Origin: an uncultured Candidatus Poseidoniales archaeon
GTDB taxonomy: Archaea > Thermoplasmatota > Poseidoniia > Poseidoniales > Poseidoniaceae
Length of the DNA stretch: 42,804 nucleotides
Assembly (NCBI GenBank): GCA_000246735.1
Contig: CM001443.1
Span: 1,450,689 to 1,493,492 of the forward strand
Reading direction: 5' to 3'
The position numbers were made by a program, and so were the translations under genes. The notes beneath the pieces are model-generated. The model was not told the origin of the DNA. It searched no databases and was given only the letters and a program-made list of their open reading frames with translations. Shown here piece by piece: positions 29,256-38,879 of this stretch. Positions within the stretch are counted from its first letter, which is position 1. Every line of letters begins with the position of its first letter.

Positions 29256-30374
29256 TCAAAGGAACGGTGGACGAACAACCACTGCCTTGACTGACTTTCT
29301 TGGGCTTGCGACAACGAGGACTTCGTCGCCTTCCTTCACATGAGTAAGATAGCCAATACCGATTCCAATGTTCTCCAAACTTGGTGCAGGTGCACCCGAA
29401 GTGAGTGCACCGATCATTGTGCCATCGAGAAGCGTCACTTCCTTTCCAGGACGTGGGAGCGGTCCTTTCTCTGTGTAACGAATCCCCCACCATCGTGCGT
29501 CGTCATCTGCGTGACCAACCACTCGGTGTTTCCCAACGAACTCATGTTCTAAATCGAGACCGAATGGTACGTTCGTTTCCCATGAGTCGCGCGCCAAGAA
29601 GGATGCATTCTCTCCTTCAGCCAGAGGAGGCCAACAGAAGTCGACACCAGACAAAAGAAATCCTTTCTCGAGCCTTAGTGTGTCACGTGCACCCAATCCA
29701 ACTGGAACTGCACCAGCATCAATCAATGCTCGCCATAGTGTGGAGACTTCTTCATTTGGGACGAAAATTTCGTAGCCAGCTTCACCGGTGTATCCTGTGC
29801 CTTGGAGCCATCCAGTCACGCCGAGGGGATTGTCACCAATCGCTTGCCACTTGAACCGGCCTACATGGTTCTCTTCACCTAAGACTGCGCTCAGCAATGC
29901 TTTCGCTTCAGGCCCTTGGAGGGCCATAATGGAGGTGGCATCCGAAAGGTTCTCCAGTTGAATGGAGCCGTCTGATGGCAAATGCTTGCTGAACCATTGC
30001 CACATGACATCGATCATCGAAGCGTTTGGTACGCCGAGAATTTCTTCATCGGAAACCACTGCGAAAATCATGTCATCAATCAGAAGTCCATCATCATCTA
30101 AGAAGTGAGTGTAGGCACAGCGTGGTGGTGCAACGGCCGTCACTTTTTGTGTTGCCAAGCCTTCAAGCCAAGATTTGACATCTTTTCCGCTGAAACGGAA
30201 CGACCCCATGTGAGACACATCAAACAATCCTGCGGTGGCCCGGGTAGCAAGGTGTTCTTGCTTGATGTTCGAATACCAAATTGGTAATTCAAAGCCGTGG
30301 AAATCGACAAGGTTGGCGTTAAGTGCAACATGTTCTTGATACAGTGCTGTCCGAACGGGGGCGCCTTCGCTCAT
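29256..30374 (-). CDS. gcvT: Aminomethyltransferase (glycine cleavage T protein)
   Basis: 'LVDFHGFELPIWYSNIKQEHLATRATAGLFDVSHMG', 'GYTGEAGYEIFVP', 'GLGARDTLRLEKGFLLSGVD'. Confidence 0.94.
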   Translation of the reverse strand: MSEGAPVRTALYQEHVALNANLVDFHGFELPIWYSNIKQEHLATRATAGLFDVSHMGSFRFSGKDVKSWLEGLATQKVTAVAPPRCAYTHFLDDDGLLIDDMIFAVVSDEEILGVPNASMIDVMWQWFSKHLPSDGSIQLENLSDATSIMALQGPEAKALLSAVLGEENHVGRFKWQAIGDNPLGVTGWLQGTGYTGEAGYEIFVPNEEVSTLWRALIDAGAVPVGLGARDTLRLEKGFLLSGVDFCWPPLAEGENASFLARDSWETNVPFGLDLEHEFVGKHRVVGHADDDARWWGIRYTEKGPLPRPGKEVTLLDGTMIGALTSGAPAPSLENIGIGIGYLTHVKEGDEVLVVASPRKSVKAVVVRPPFL

Positions 30375-30433
30375 ACCTCTTGCAGTTCAAGGCGCCCCTT
30401 AAACTCAAGCAAATGCGTGGTTCCCAATCATCG

Positions 30434-32092
30434 TCAGAGGACGCCTTCAAAGGTCTCGCAATAAGCGAATTTTGGTTCAGTATTCAGTGCATCTTCATAG
30501 ACAAGCAATGGCAATACAGGTGTACCATCCGACCACTCACCCATCGAGCGAAGCAAGTCACCGTCGGTCAAGTGATCGTACGCAAAGGATTCGGTGTTCG
30601 TGTCGCCTTGTGTTCGTGCAAACACCCAGTCTGCTTGTGCGGCGATGCGGCGATACACGCCGTAATCTGCGAGGCGGTCATGGACGGAGTCTGTCGGCAG
30701 ATAATGCGAACCAACCAAACGGGGGAAACCGTACAAATCACTCTGTAGTTCGATGTACAGTACGTGTTCATCAGGGAGGCCGCTGTAGACCTGTTGATGG
30801 TGGACGCTGTAACAGGCATCGACGGTCATATCATCGACACCTCGAGCAATGTGAACCATGGTGTCGTCCGGCATGCGAGAGAGGTTTGGCTGTAGTTGAG
30901 CTTGGTTGGGGCGAGTCCACCCCGATTCAATATTTACAAACAGCGTTTCATTGCCCCAGCCGCGTTCCATCGACTCATAGAGTTGGACGAAGGTGTACGC
31001 ACCACCGAGGCTGTGCCCGCCAATCCACAAGTGACTCGGGTTGATGGTGACGTTGCCGAGGGCTGCATCGACAGAAGGATGACGAGATTCATTGAGAGCA
31101 AGGTTCTGAACGGTGTCAAGGGCCGCCGCAATTGCCATGGCACGGTATTCATGATGCGGGTAGTTGGAAGCACCTTCAACATCAATGCCTTTGAGACCTT
31201 CAGGAATTGGAGGATCGATATGTGAGGGGTATTGCACGAAGGCGACAGCGATTCCGCGGGCTGCAAGGTAGGAAATCCAATCCGTGTATTCCTCATAGAC
31301 AGGGTAGCCCCATCCATGGCTTAACAGCGCAAGAGGGATCGAGTCCAATGGAAGTTCTGGTGTCAACTCAGGGAGGGTGAGATAGACTGAAAAGTCGATG
31401 TCCTGTTCATCATCCATGATGATTTCCCCAACCATTTGGGGCATCTCGTACGGATGAACGGTCATCGTGGTCTCAAACGGACCGGGGGAGGAGCCGTAGC
31501 CAACGATTGGCACATCGGGCGGGGAAGGTGCAATGCCAATCATTGCAGGGATGCCCGGCATCACAAGCCAAGCAGCGAAGAAAATAGCCAAGATGTGCCC
31601 TATGCCAGCAAACACCTTTGTCTTCGAGGTGCGTTCGGGCAGCCGGGGCAGTCCACCAATCACGAAAAGACAGCACAACAGGATGATTCCGTATGCCGTT
31701 GGCAACAACAAAAAGGCACCCCGGAGGTAAAACACATCAAGAAGGAAGTACAGGATAAGAAACCCTGTGGTCAATCCCGAGATGAACAATAAGATGCGAC
31801 GTGTGATCTGGTGAGGCGGCTTCCCGGACATCTGGTTTTTGATGGAGGCTGCGGAAGAGAAAAACAGAATTAATGAAATGAAGAACATCAGGGTCAACTG
31901 GTCGCGGAGGAACATGGTTGCCTGCAATGCACGGTAGGCATGCGGCCATATGGCGTCGTTCACGTCTTTTCCCGATGCCAGTAAAAATATTGGTTGGATC
32001 ACCGAGGCCATCAGCCCAGATCCAAAGAGAATCGGATTGAGGAAACGATGCCATGAAGGTCGTTCTACCAAGGTATCGACGGCCTCTTCCAT
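30434..32092 (-). CDS. Membrane protein with N-terminal TM bundle and alpha/beta-hydrolase domain
   Basis: Several N-terminal TM segments; 'LALLSHGWGYPVYEEYTDWISYLAARGIAVAFVQYPSH', nucleophile elbow 'IGGHSLGGAYTF'. Confidence 0.75.
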   Translation of the reverse strand: MEEAVDTLVERPSWHRFLNPILFGSGLMASVIQPIFLLASGKDVNDAIWPHAYRALQATMFLRDQLTLMFFISLILFFSSAASIKNQMSGKPPHQITRRILLFISGLTTGFLILYFLLDVFYLRGAFLLLPTAYGIILLCCLFVIGGLPRLPERTSKTKVFAGIGHILAIFFAAWLVMPGIPAMIGIAPSPPDVPIVGYGSSPGPFETTMTVHPYEMPQMVGEIIMDDEQDIDFSVYLTLPELTPELPLDSIPLALLSHGWGYPVYEEYTDWISYLAARGIAVAFVQYPSHIDPPIPEGLKGIDVEGASNYPHHEYRAMAIAAALDTVQNLALNESRHPSVDAALGNVTINPSHLWIGGHSLGGAYTFVQLYESMERGWGNETLFVNIESGWTRPNQAQLQPNLSRMPDDTMVHIARGVDDMTVDACYSVHHQQVYSGLPDEHVLYIELQSDLYGFPRLVGSHYLPTDSVHDRLADYGVYRRIAAQADWVFARTQGDTNTESFAYDHLTDGDLLRSMGEWSDGTPVLPLLVYEDALNTEPKFAYCETFEGVL

Positions 32093-32237
32093 GACAATAT
32101 CTCAACGCACCTGTAAAAAAAAGGTCGTATTGATTCACTGCGAAAATAATCCGAGAGTATGGGGTGTTCATGTCCGCCAGTTAGGATTCTTCTGCCACTG
32201 AAACAGAATCTCTCACAGACCCTGCCGATTGTGAAAT

Positions 32238-33656
32238 TCAGAGTTCACGAGGCATGCCTTGTTCGATGTCGTTCCCAATTCGGAGAACTTCCTCGACGAA
32301 AGCATCGATTGTGCCTTGAGTGATGCCTGGGTTCGAGATGACAGAACGAAGAACGACGTGTTCACCAATGTTCGACCGACTCACCATGAAATCTGCGTTT
32401 CGCATAAGACGCGCTCGAAGTTCAGAATTAAGTTCGTTGAGGTCGATTCCAGAGGTGCTTGGAACATAACGGAAACACACGTTTGTCCATGTACGGCTTG
32501 ACATCATCTCGAGATTGTCATGTCTGTTCACTTTCGATTCAAGATGAACGGCGAGCGCCACATAATTCTCAACAAGTGCTGCCCACCCGGCGTCACCACA
32601 TTCTCGCCAAGCCAACCACAGTTTCAGAGCATCGTTTCTACGTCCACACTGAAGTGAGTAACGGCCCAAATCGTGATCCTTACTGCTTTCGTGGAAGAGA
32701 TAGTGAGCAACGTTGCCGTGAGCGCATACTTTCGCAAGCACATCAGCCTGTTTCACCAAGAATGCGCTGCAGATCAGTGGCAGACCCATCATCTTGTGAG
32801 CATCCCAACACACACTGTCGGCAAATTCCACGCCTTCCATCAGACGTGACAGCGAACCAGAAAACATTGCAGAGCCACCCCAAGCGGCGTCGACGTGGTG
32901 CCATAGCCCTTCTTGATGAGCGATTTTACCAATTTCGACGAGGGGATCAAAAGCACCACGAACTGTTGTTCCTGCGGTGGAGACAATACAGAATGGCGTC
33001 AGCCCTTCAGAACGAGCTCTTTGAATCTCGTCGAGGAGTGCATCTGGGCGCATTCGTCCGTCTTCATCACACGCAATCTTGAACAGGTTTCGATGACCAA
33101 TTCCGATGACATTGGCCGACATGAGAACTGAGTAATGCGATTCCGAAGAGACAAACGCTGCCATTTTTGTCCCATCGATACCTCGGTGGGTGGAGGAAGG
33201 GAACGCTACTTCACGTGCGCACAGCATACCGAGCATGTTTCCATTTGAACCACCAGTCGCCAATGTACCAGCCCCACCTGAAAATCCGACCAATTCACCC
33301 ATGCGTTTCAGAATCGCCTGTTCGATCAGCGTAGCGAATGGTGCAAGTTCGTAGGTGTACATCGAAGTGTTGGTTAACGCAGTGATTACTTCACCAGCAA
33401 AACCAGCAGGACTGAGACCACCCCACAGTGGGTTCATGAATTCGGGGCGATTGGTTTTGACACAGTGACGCAGGAATTCATCAATGTCGTCGAATATTGC
33501 ATCGGCGCCGTGACCTTCGAGTGGAAGATGGACATCTGTTGTTTTTGCAAGTGACTCTGCAGGTGTGTAATCCACGAGTTTACCGGGTTTTTCGGCACTT
33601 TCCATGTACGCAATAATTCGCTCGCACAGGCGGTTGACAAAATCCTCGAGTTCCAT
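32238..33656 (-). CDS. PLP-dependent group II amino acid decarboxylase, GAD/CSAD-like
   Basis: 'NTSMYTYELAPFATLIEQAILKRMGELVGF', 'SSESHYSVLMSANVIGIG', 'VSTAGTTVRGAFDPLVEIGKIAHQEGLWHHVDAAWGGS', 'DSVCWDAHKMMGLPLICSAFLV', 'SLQCGRRNDALKLWLAWRECG'. Confidence 0.9.
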   Translation of the reverse strand: MELEDFVNRLCERIIAYMESAEKPGKLVDYTPAESLAKTTDVHLPLEGHGADAIFDDIDEFLRHCVKTNRPEFMNPLWGGLSPAGFAGEVITALTNTSMYTYELAPFATLIEQAILKRMGELVGFSGGAGTLATGGSNGNMLGMLCAREVAFPSSTHRGIDGTKMAAFVSSESHYSVLMSANVIGIGHRNLFKIACDEDGRMRPDALLDEIQRARSEGLTPFCIVSTAGTTVRGAFDPLVEIGKIAHQEGLWHHVDAAWGGSAMFSGSLSRLMEGVEFADSVCWDAHKMMGLPLICSAFLVKQADVLAKVCAHGNVAHYLFHESSKDHDLGRYSLQCGRRNDALKLWLAWRECGDAGWAALVENYVALAVHLESKVNRHDNLEMMSSRTWTNVCFRYVPSTSGIDLNELNSELRARLMRNADFMVSRSNIGEHVVLRSVISNPGITQGTIDAFVEEVLRIGNDIEQGMPREL

Positions 33657-33716
33657 CAATCCGTCCTCACATGATGTCCATCGCGGCGGCTCTTAGAAGG
33701 CTATGGTGTATTTCAA

Positions 33717-34340
33717 ATGGCATCGTGTGCAAAGTTCATCCACTTCGGAACCCTCATTCTCTTCATGGGAGTGTACCATGCCAAGTTACCGGGCACTTCA
33801 TCGCCACCATGCCACACACTGTTCATCGGCCACAACCCTTCCGAACACACATGGGCTTCGGGTCATTATTTTTCCAACCCAAGCAATCGGTTTTGGACAT
33901 TATTGGAAGAGAGTGGGCTGCAATTCGGTAAAAGCCCTCACCTTGATGACGTTCTTGTCAACCAGCACGGATTCGGTTTTTGTGACGTGATCGAGGTACC
34001 AGGGAACAATGCAAATGACATATCGAGGGCCGAATTCTTGGCAAATAAAGGCGCCTTCCTACATCGAGTAGAAAAATATGCAATAAGCATGAACGGCTCA
34101 CTGAAACGACTTTGCTTTGTTGGAAAGCGTCAATGGAAGCATCTTTTCACGCCGATTCTCTCACGATGCCCGCATGGCCGCCTCAACCAAGATATTCGAC
34201 CTGAAGGATGGCCACTCACATTGAGCGAAGTCGAAGTCTGGATCATGCCTTCACCCTCTGGAAGAGCGGTCATACCACACAAGGAAAGACTGGCAACGTA
34301 CATCGATTTAGCCGGAATATTAGCCGATGAAGGGTTGTGA
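33717..34340 (+). CDS. mug: G/T(U)-mismatch-specific DNA glycosylase, Mug/TDG family
   Basis: 'TLFIGHNPSEHTWASGHYFSNPSNRFWTLLEESGL' and 'VWIMPSPSGRAV' match Mug motif 1 (GxNPS) and the xPxPSG motif. The real start may be ATG at 33765. Confidence 0.8.
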   Translation: MASCAKFIHFGTLILFMGVYHAKLPGTSSPPCHTLFIGHNPSEHTWASGHYFSNPSNRFWTLLEESGLQFGKSPHLDDVLVNQHGFGFCDVIEVPGNNANDISRAEFLANKGAFLHRVEKYAISMNGSLKRLCFVGKRQWKHLFTPILSRCPHGRLNQDIRPEGWPLTLSEVEVWIMPSPSGRAVIPHKERLATYIDLAGILADEGL

Positions 34341-34371
34341 ACTACGGCCTTTGCGGCCCTCACACAATTGA

Positions 34372-34405
34372 ATGCATCATGCATAATTAGTTAGCAACAT
34401 TGAAT
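34372..34405 (+). promoter_or_regulatory. Candidate operator/promoter upstream of thiR-thiBPQ: palindrome ATGCATcATGCAT (34372-34384), with ATTGAAT at 34367-34373 and 34399-34405
   Basis: Symmetric 13-bp element in an AT-rich 88-bp intergenic region; ATTGAAT copies are spaced 32 nt apart. Confidence 0.35.
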
Positions 34406-34428
34406 AACAAGCCTCTCGACCACTAACC

Positions 34429-35295
34429 ATGCTAGGGACAATTGGCGACAAGTGGCTTGAACGACTCCATCAACATGTGGCAAAGGATCTGCGAACCAAA
34501 GGGTGGTCACAGAATGAAATTGCTGATCTTCTTGGCTCAACCCAGAGCACCATTTCCCGGCAAATGCAGAAAACCATCCGAAAGCTCGGCGCAACCGCTG
34601 ACGAAGCAACCATCGACAGTTGGGGGAATGAACTCTCACAAGCACTGGCCTCAATGGGACCGGGCACTCAAGTCGTTCGACAACGGCTTATTGTTGAATT
34701 CCAATTCACTGGTAACCATACGCTGAGGTTCGACAAAACACTGACCGGACTGGACCTCGATGCTGGACAAGAACAGCGTGCCCTTCTCCGCCGATTGGAA
34801 TGGGCTGCAAGCCGCCTTGACGTCAAACGGATCGGCCATGTAATTCCGGCGGTAGGGATGAACATCGCCTCGTGCATTCACGGCGCCTTTCAACCGAGCG
34901 AAGTGGCAGCCTTCCCCGGTCGCATCACGCTCGTGGATGGTGCCCTTCGACACCACGAGACGCCGTCATTCGGGACTTCAAAGCACTTGGCAAGATTTTT
35001 ACTGGCAGCTCATTCCCAAGATGAGTCAAAGGTTTCTGCACTCAACATTAAGCCACCTTTGTTGGAAGATGGTGTTGATGTGCAACGCATCAAAGACGCA
35101 TGTGATTCTCTTGGATATGCGTTCAACACAGCGCCTAAAGGTGAGATCCAAGGAAAGAGTTCGAAGCATGATGTTCTTTTAGACGAAGGGGCCTTCGGAT
35201 GGGAGCCAGCGTTGTACATCCTTGCACACAATCCATTGGAACTCATCGATCGCACGCACCAAATCGCATCTGTTCTCGCGGGGGATGCAGCATGA
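34429..35295 (+). CDS. thiR: HTH-ThiN domain regulator of thiamine metabolism (ThiR-like)
   Basis: N-terminal HTH 'KGWSQNEIADLLGSTQSTISRQMQK'; C-terminal ThiN-like 'VGMNIASCIHGAFQPSEVAAFPGRITLVDGALRHHETPSFGTSKHLARFLLAA' and 'HDVLLDEGAFGWEPALYILAHNPLELIDR'; adjacent to a thiamine ABC transporter. Confidence 0.85.
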   Translation: MLGTIGDKWLERLHQHVAKDLRTKGWSQNEIADLLGSTQSTISRQMQKTIRKLGATADEATIDSWGNELSQALASMGPGTQVVRQRLIVEFQFTGNHTLRFDKTLTGLDLDAGQEQRALLRRLEWAASRLDVKRIGHVIPAVGMNIASCIHGAFQPSEVAAFPGRITLVDGALRHHETPSFGTSKHLARFLLAAHSQDESKVSALNIKPPLLEDGVDVQRIKDACDSLGYAFNTAPKGEIQGKSSKHDVLLDEGAFGWEPALYILAHNPLELIDRTHQIASVLAGDAA

Positions 35296-36407
35296 AAATT
35301 CGATTGATGCTCCTCACAGTTCTGGTTCTAGCAGCCCCGTTAAGCGGTTGCATCGAATCAGCCTCCACAGAAGAGAACTGCATTGTCCTCCCAGCAGGCC
35401 ATGAGGACGATGGGACGCTGCGGATTCTGACCTACGATATCACCGCACTTTCTGATGAAATGCTTGATGATTTCACGACTGAAACTGGAATCCCTGTGGA
35501 GATGATTCGAGTGGACGACGCAGGCGGAATTCTCGACCAGATGATGCTCACCAAAGAAGCCCAACAAGCCGATCTCATGATTGGACTGGACAATACATAC
35601 CTTCCAACAGCGATCGACAATTGCCTCCTGCAGCCGCATGAAACAAACCAAGACAACATCACCTCAGCAGCCGCTGCCTTCTATGATGGGCCGCTGGCAG
35701 TGCCATTCGACCAAGGTGATGTCTGCCTCAACTTTGACGAAGATGCGCTAGCTGAAGCAAACATGTCCATTCCAACCCACCTAAATGAATTAACTGAGGA
35801 TCCTTGGGAAGGTAAAATCGCCTTCCCCTCCCCCGTCACCTCATCACCCGGCCGTGCCTTCTTAGCGGCGACTATGGAATATTTCTCGTTGGAAAGTGAC
35901 AGCGATGCAATGTCCTGGTGGAGCGACATGATTGACAATGATGCCATCATTACAACTGGCTGGACTGAAGCCTACGAAACACATTACACTGGTGGGTATG
36001 GAGAATACACAGAGGGACACATCGGGGATGCTTGGATGACCGTCTCATACTGCCATTCACCTGGTGTTGAGGCGTTCTACTCAGGGAATTCCACCCATTC
36101 AACATCACTGATGATCGACCATGCGAGTTTCCACCAAGTGGAATACACCGGCATCATCAATGGTGCTGCTCAAATCAACGGGGCGCGACTCTTCATCGAT
36201 TACTTGCTGACGCCTGAAGTGAATGGAAACATGCCTGAGAACAACTTGATGTACTCTGTTCTCGAAGGGTTTGACTTGCCAGAAACTGACGGCTACCGCT
36301 ACCATGCAGATGTACCGTCAGTCGTCACCGTCATGGATTATGAGCAAATTCAAACGAACATGGATCAGTGGCTTGAGGAATGGAAGTCGGCAACGCAACA
36401 AGCATAG
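35292..36407 (+). CDS. thiB: Thiamine ABC transporter substrate-binding lipoprotein
   Basis: Lipobox-like 'LVLAAPLSGCIES'; 'LRILTYDITALSDEMLDDFTTETGIPVEMIRVDDAGGILDQMMLTKEAQQADLMIGLDNTYL'; ATGA overlap with thiR. Confidence 0.87.
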   Translation: MKIRLMLLTVLVLAAPLSGCIESASTEENCIVLPAGHEDDGTLRILTYDITALSDEMLDDFTTETGIPVEMIRVDDAGGILDQMMLTKEAQQADLMIGLDNTYLPTAIDNCLLQPHETNQDNITSAAAAFYDGPLAVPFDQGDVCLNFDEDALAEANMSIPTHLNELTEDPWEGKIAFPSPVTSSPGRAFLAATMEYFSLESDSDAMSWWSDMIDNDAIITTGWTEAYETHYTGGYGEYTEGHIGDAWMTVSYCHSPGVEAFYSGNSTHSTSLMIDHASFHQVEYTGIINGAAQINGARLFIDYLLTPEVNGNMPENNLMYSVLEGFDLPETDGYRYHADVPSVVTVMDYEQIQTNMDQWLEEWKSATQQA

Positions 36408-36420
36408 GGGAAACCCAAGC

Positions 36421-38166
36421 ATGCCAAGAAACTCAGAGGTCGTAGGGCGTGGCTTTGTTGTCATCTCGTACGTGATGTTGTCCACCTTACCATTCGTCTA
36501 TGCGATGGCAAGACTCCAATCGGTCACCAGCCAGACCCCACTGGAGGCCCTGCTCAACTTCCCTGAAGCCTACGGAGCCATCGATGCACTTCGGTTTACG
36601 TTGCTCGAAGCATCGGCCTCTGCCATCCTCACCGTTCTGTTCGGCTTACCGATCGCATGGTACCTTGGACGGTACCAGTGGAAGCATGCAACCTTGCTCA
36701 GAGCCGTTTTTTCAGTTCCTTTTGTGATGCCAGCGATTGTCGTGGCCATGGGATTTCTCCTCCTGATTGATCAACAAAGCCTTCTGTTCAAGGCAGGCTT
36801 GGATTTGAGGACCGAAACGGGTGTGATTGGAGCGTATGCACAACGGACAGGTTGGTCGCACCCGGGCCACTTTCTTGCCCTGATCATCGCACATGCATGG
36901 TTCAACCTCTCACTCATCATCCGCTTTGTCGAGCCAACCGTGGCCCGATTGGACCCTGCCTGGGAAGAACAAATGAGTTTGCTTGGACAGGGACAGAGTA
37001 CGTTTGGAAGGTTGCGCCATTTGTGGTGGCCAGTCTTAGGCCCTGCTGTGCTTTGCGCAGCATCACTGAGTTTCCTCTTCTCGTTCACTTCTTTCGCTCT
37101 CGTGAAGTGGCTAGCGCCGTTTAACCACACGCTTGAGTCATTGATGGCGTCCTATGGCGGTTCAGCGGGCATTGCGAACTATCGCGTCGATACAAGCGAA
37201 ATTGTGATGTCCGCTTCAATTGTTCAATTTCTCATTTTACTCGGTGCCCTGTACCTCACATCGACCCTCCAACGAAGGCATTCAAACCGCTTTGCACTTG
37301 TTTCGGAACACGGTGCGCAGGCCAGCCGTGGCCCACCGACATTCAAAGCCAAAATTACGGTCTATGCTGGATTCGTGTTTGCGCTCGCACCGATGATTGC
37401 AGCAAGCACAGCATCCTTCCGAATTCGAAACACAACTGATACAGGGACGAGGTATACCTGGGGAATGGAGGCATGGGATGCTGCTCTGGCGGGGAATTTA
37501 TCCACACTCAGCGTTACAGAAGCCCTTGCCAATTCAATGATTTTTGCAATTGGAACGCTCATCATAGCCCTCCCCGTAGGATGGGTGTTGGCCTCAACCA
37601 TTCACGCCCTCGAAACCAGCAATCATCATAGATTTGCAAAAGCACTTGACGTTGCAACCCTCCTTCCATTGGCCATTTCTGCAATAATGGTGGGTCTCGG
37701 GGTCCTCCTTGGCGTGTTGAAGAGCATGCCATCGTTGTTTCAGTGGAGTTTGCTTCCAATTCTCCCACACGTCATCCTCACTGTACCCTTTGTCGTGCGA
37801 ATCATGCTTCCCGCAATGCGCTCAGTGGACCCAAAATGGAAAGAACAGGCAACCGTGCTCGGGCTGAATCCATTACGAACATGGTATCATGGATATTTTT
37901 CATTCATCCGAGGCCCTGCTGTCGTTGCTTCATCCCTGACACTTGCTTTTTCACTTGGCGAATTTGGAGCGTCTTGGCTTTTGGTTCGTACCGGCTCATG
38001 GGACACGCTCTCTGTTCTTGTTGACACCTTGATGTCGAGACCCAAATTCGATCCGCTGGTCCAACCAACTGCCATGGCTGCTGCCACGGTGCTGATGATG
38101 CTCACATTTTTCTTGTTCATCTTGGCTGAACGATTTAGAGCAGAGGGTGAAGGCGGAGGTTTTTAG
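36421..38166 (+). CDS. thiP: Thiamine ABC transporter permease (two fused permease halves)
   Basis: Polytopic; two EAA-like loops ('LDPAWEEQMSLLGQGQSTFGRLRHLWWPVLGP' and 'VDPKWKEQATVLGLNPLRTWYHGYFSFIRGP'). Confidence 0.88.
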   Translation: MPRNSEVVGRGFVVISYVMLSTLPFVYAMARLQSVTSQTPLEALLNFPEAYGAIDALRFTLLEASASAILTVLFGLPIAWYLGRYQWKHATLLRAVFSVPFVMPAIVVAMGFLLLIDQQSLLFKAGLDLRTETGVIGAYAQRTGWSHPGHFLALIIAHAWFNLSLIIRFVEPTVARLDPAWEEQMSLLGQGQSTFGRLRHLWWPVLGPAVLCAASLSFLFSFTSFALVKWLAPFNHTLESLMASYGGSAGIANYRVDTSEIVMSASIVQFLILLGALYLTSTLQRRHSNRFALVSEHGAQASRGPPTFKAKITVYAGFVFALAPMIAASTASFRIRNTTDTGTRYTWGMEAWDAALAGNLSTLSVTEALANSMIFAIGTLIIALPVGWVLASTIHALETSNHHRFAKALDVATLLPLAISAIMVGLGVLLGVLKSMPSLFQWSLLPILPHVILTVPFVVRIMLPAMRSVDPKWKEQATVLGLNPLRTWYHGYFSFIRGPAVVASSLTLAFSLGEFGASWLLVRTGSWDTLSVLVDTLMSRPKFDPLVQPTAMAAATVLMMLTFFLFILAERFRAEGEGGGF

Positions 38167-38805
38167 ATGAATGAAAGTGTTTTGGAAATTAATAATTTGG
38201 CGAAATCCTTCGATGACGTATGCGTATTCAGTGGCCTGAATCTTCGTCTCGATGCGAATGAAATTGTCGCCATTCTTGGTCCGAGCGGATGTGGAAAGTC
38301 GACCTTGCTCCGATGCATTGTAGGTCTTGAGGAATCAGATCAAGGAGATCTTACTTTTGCAAGCAAGCGCGGAACAGAAGGGGTTGGTTATCTCTTCCAA
38401 CAACCAATCCTCTATCCTCACCTCAATGTTGCTTCGAACATAGCACTCGGGTTCAGAACCAAGCCATCAAAGAAGGAACGACAAAGAACGATTGCAAGAG
38501 AACTTGAGTCTGTTGAACTAGAGGGGTTCGAATCGCGCCGAGTGGAATCACTCTCTGGCGGTGAGGCACAACGGATTGCCCTGCTTCGTGCCATGCTCGG
38601 CCAACCGGAAGTCTTGCTTTTGGATGAGCCATTTTCTGCCCTTGATTTAGAGACGCGTCGAAGCATCACGGCACAAACTCGAGAATGGTTGAAGCACCGC
38701 AATACGGCAGCGATTCATGTAACGCACGATCCTGAAGAAGCCGAACTAATAGCAGACAGAGTGGTACCGTGGGCGACGCTGTTCGACCACCGTGAAGAAG
38801 AATGA
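38167..38805 (+). CDS. thiQ: Thiamine ABC transporter ATPase
   Basis: Walker A 'LGPSGCGKSTLL', signature 'LSGGEAQRIALLRAML', Walker B 'VLLLDEPFSALD', H-loop 'AIHVTHDPEEA'. Confidence 0.92.
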   Translation: MNESVLEINNLAKSFDDVCVFSGLNLRLDANEIVAILGPSGCGKSTLLRCIVGLEESDQGDLTFASKRGTEGVGYLFQQPILYPHLNVASNIALGFRTKPSKKERQRTIARELESVELEGFESRRVESLSGGEAQRIALLRAMLGQPEVLLLDEPFSALDLETRRSITAQTREWLKHRNTAAIHVTHDPEEAELIADRVVPWATLFDHREEE

Positions 38806-38879
38806 ATTCCCAGTCCCATCTAAATTGAACATTCCCCAAACGGCTACATTTACAACATACAAAACAGAGCGTCGTCAGC

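Noticed and set aside
34345-34360. GGCC-tttgc-GGCC as a transcription terminator
   Set aside because: Only a 4-bp self-complementary stem without a T tract; too weak to call.
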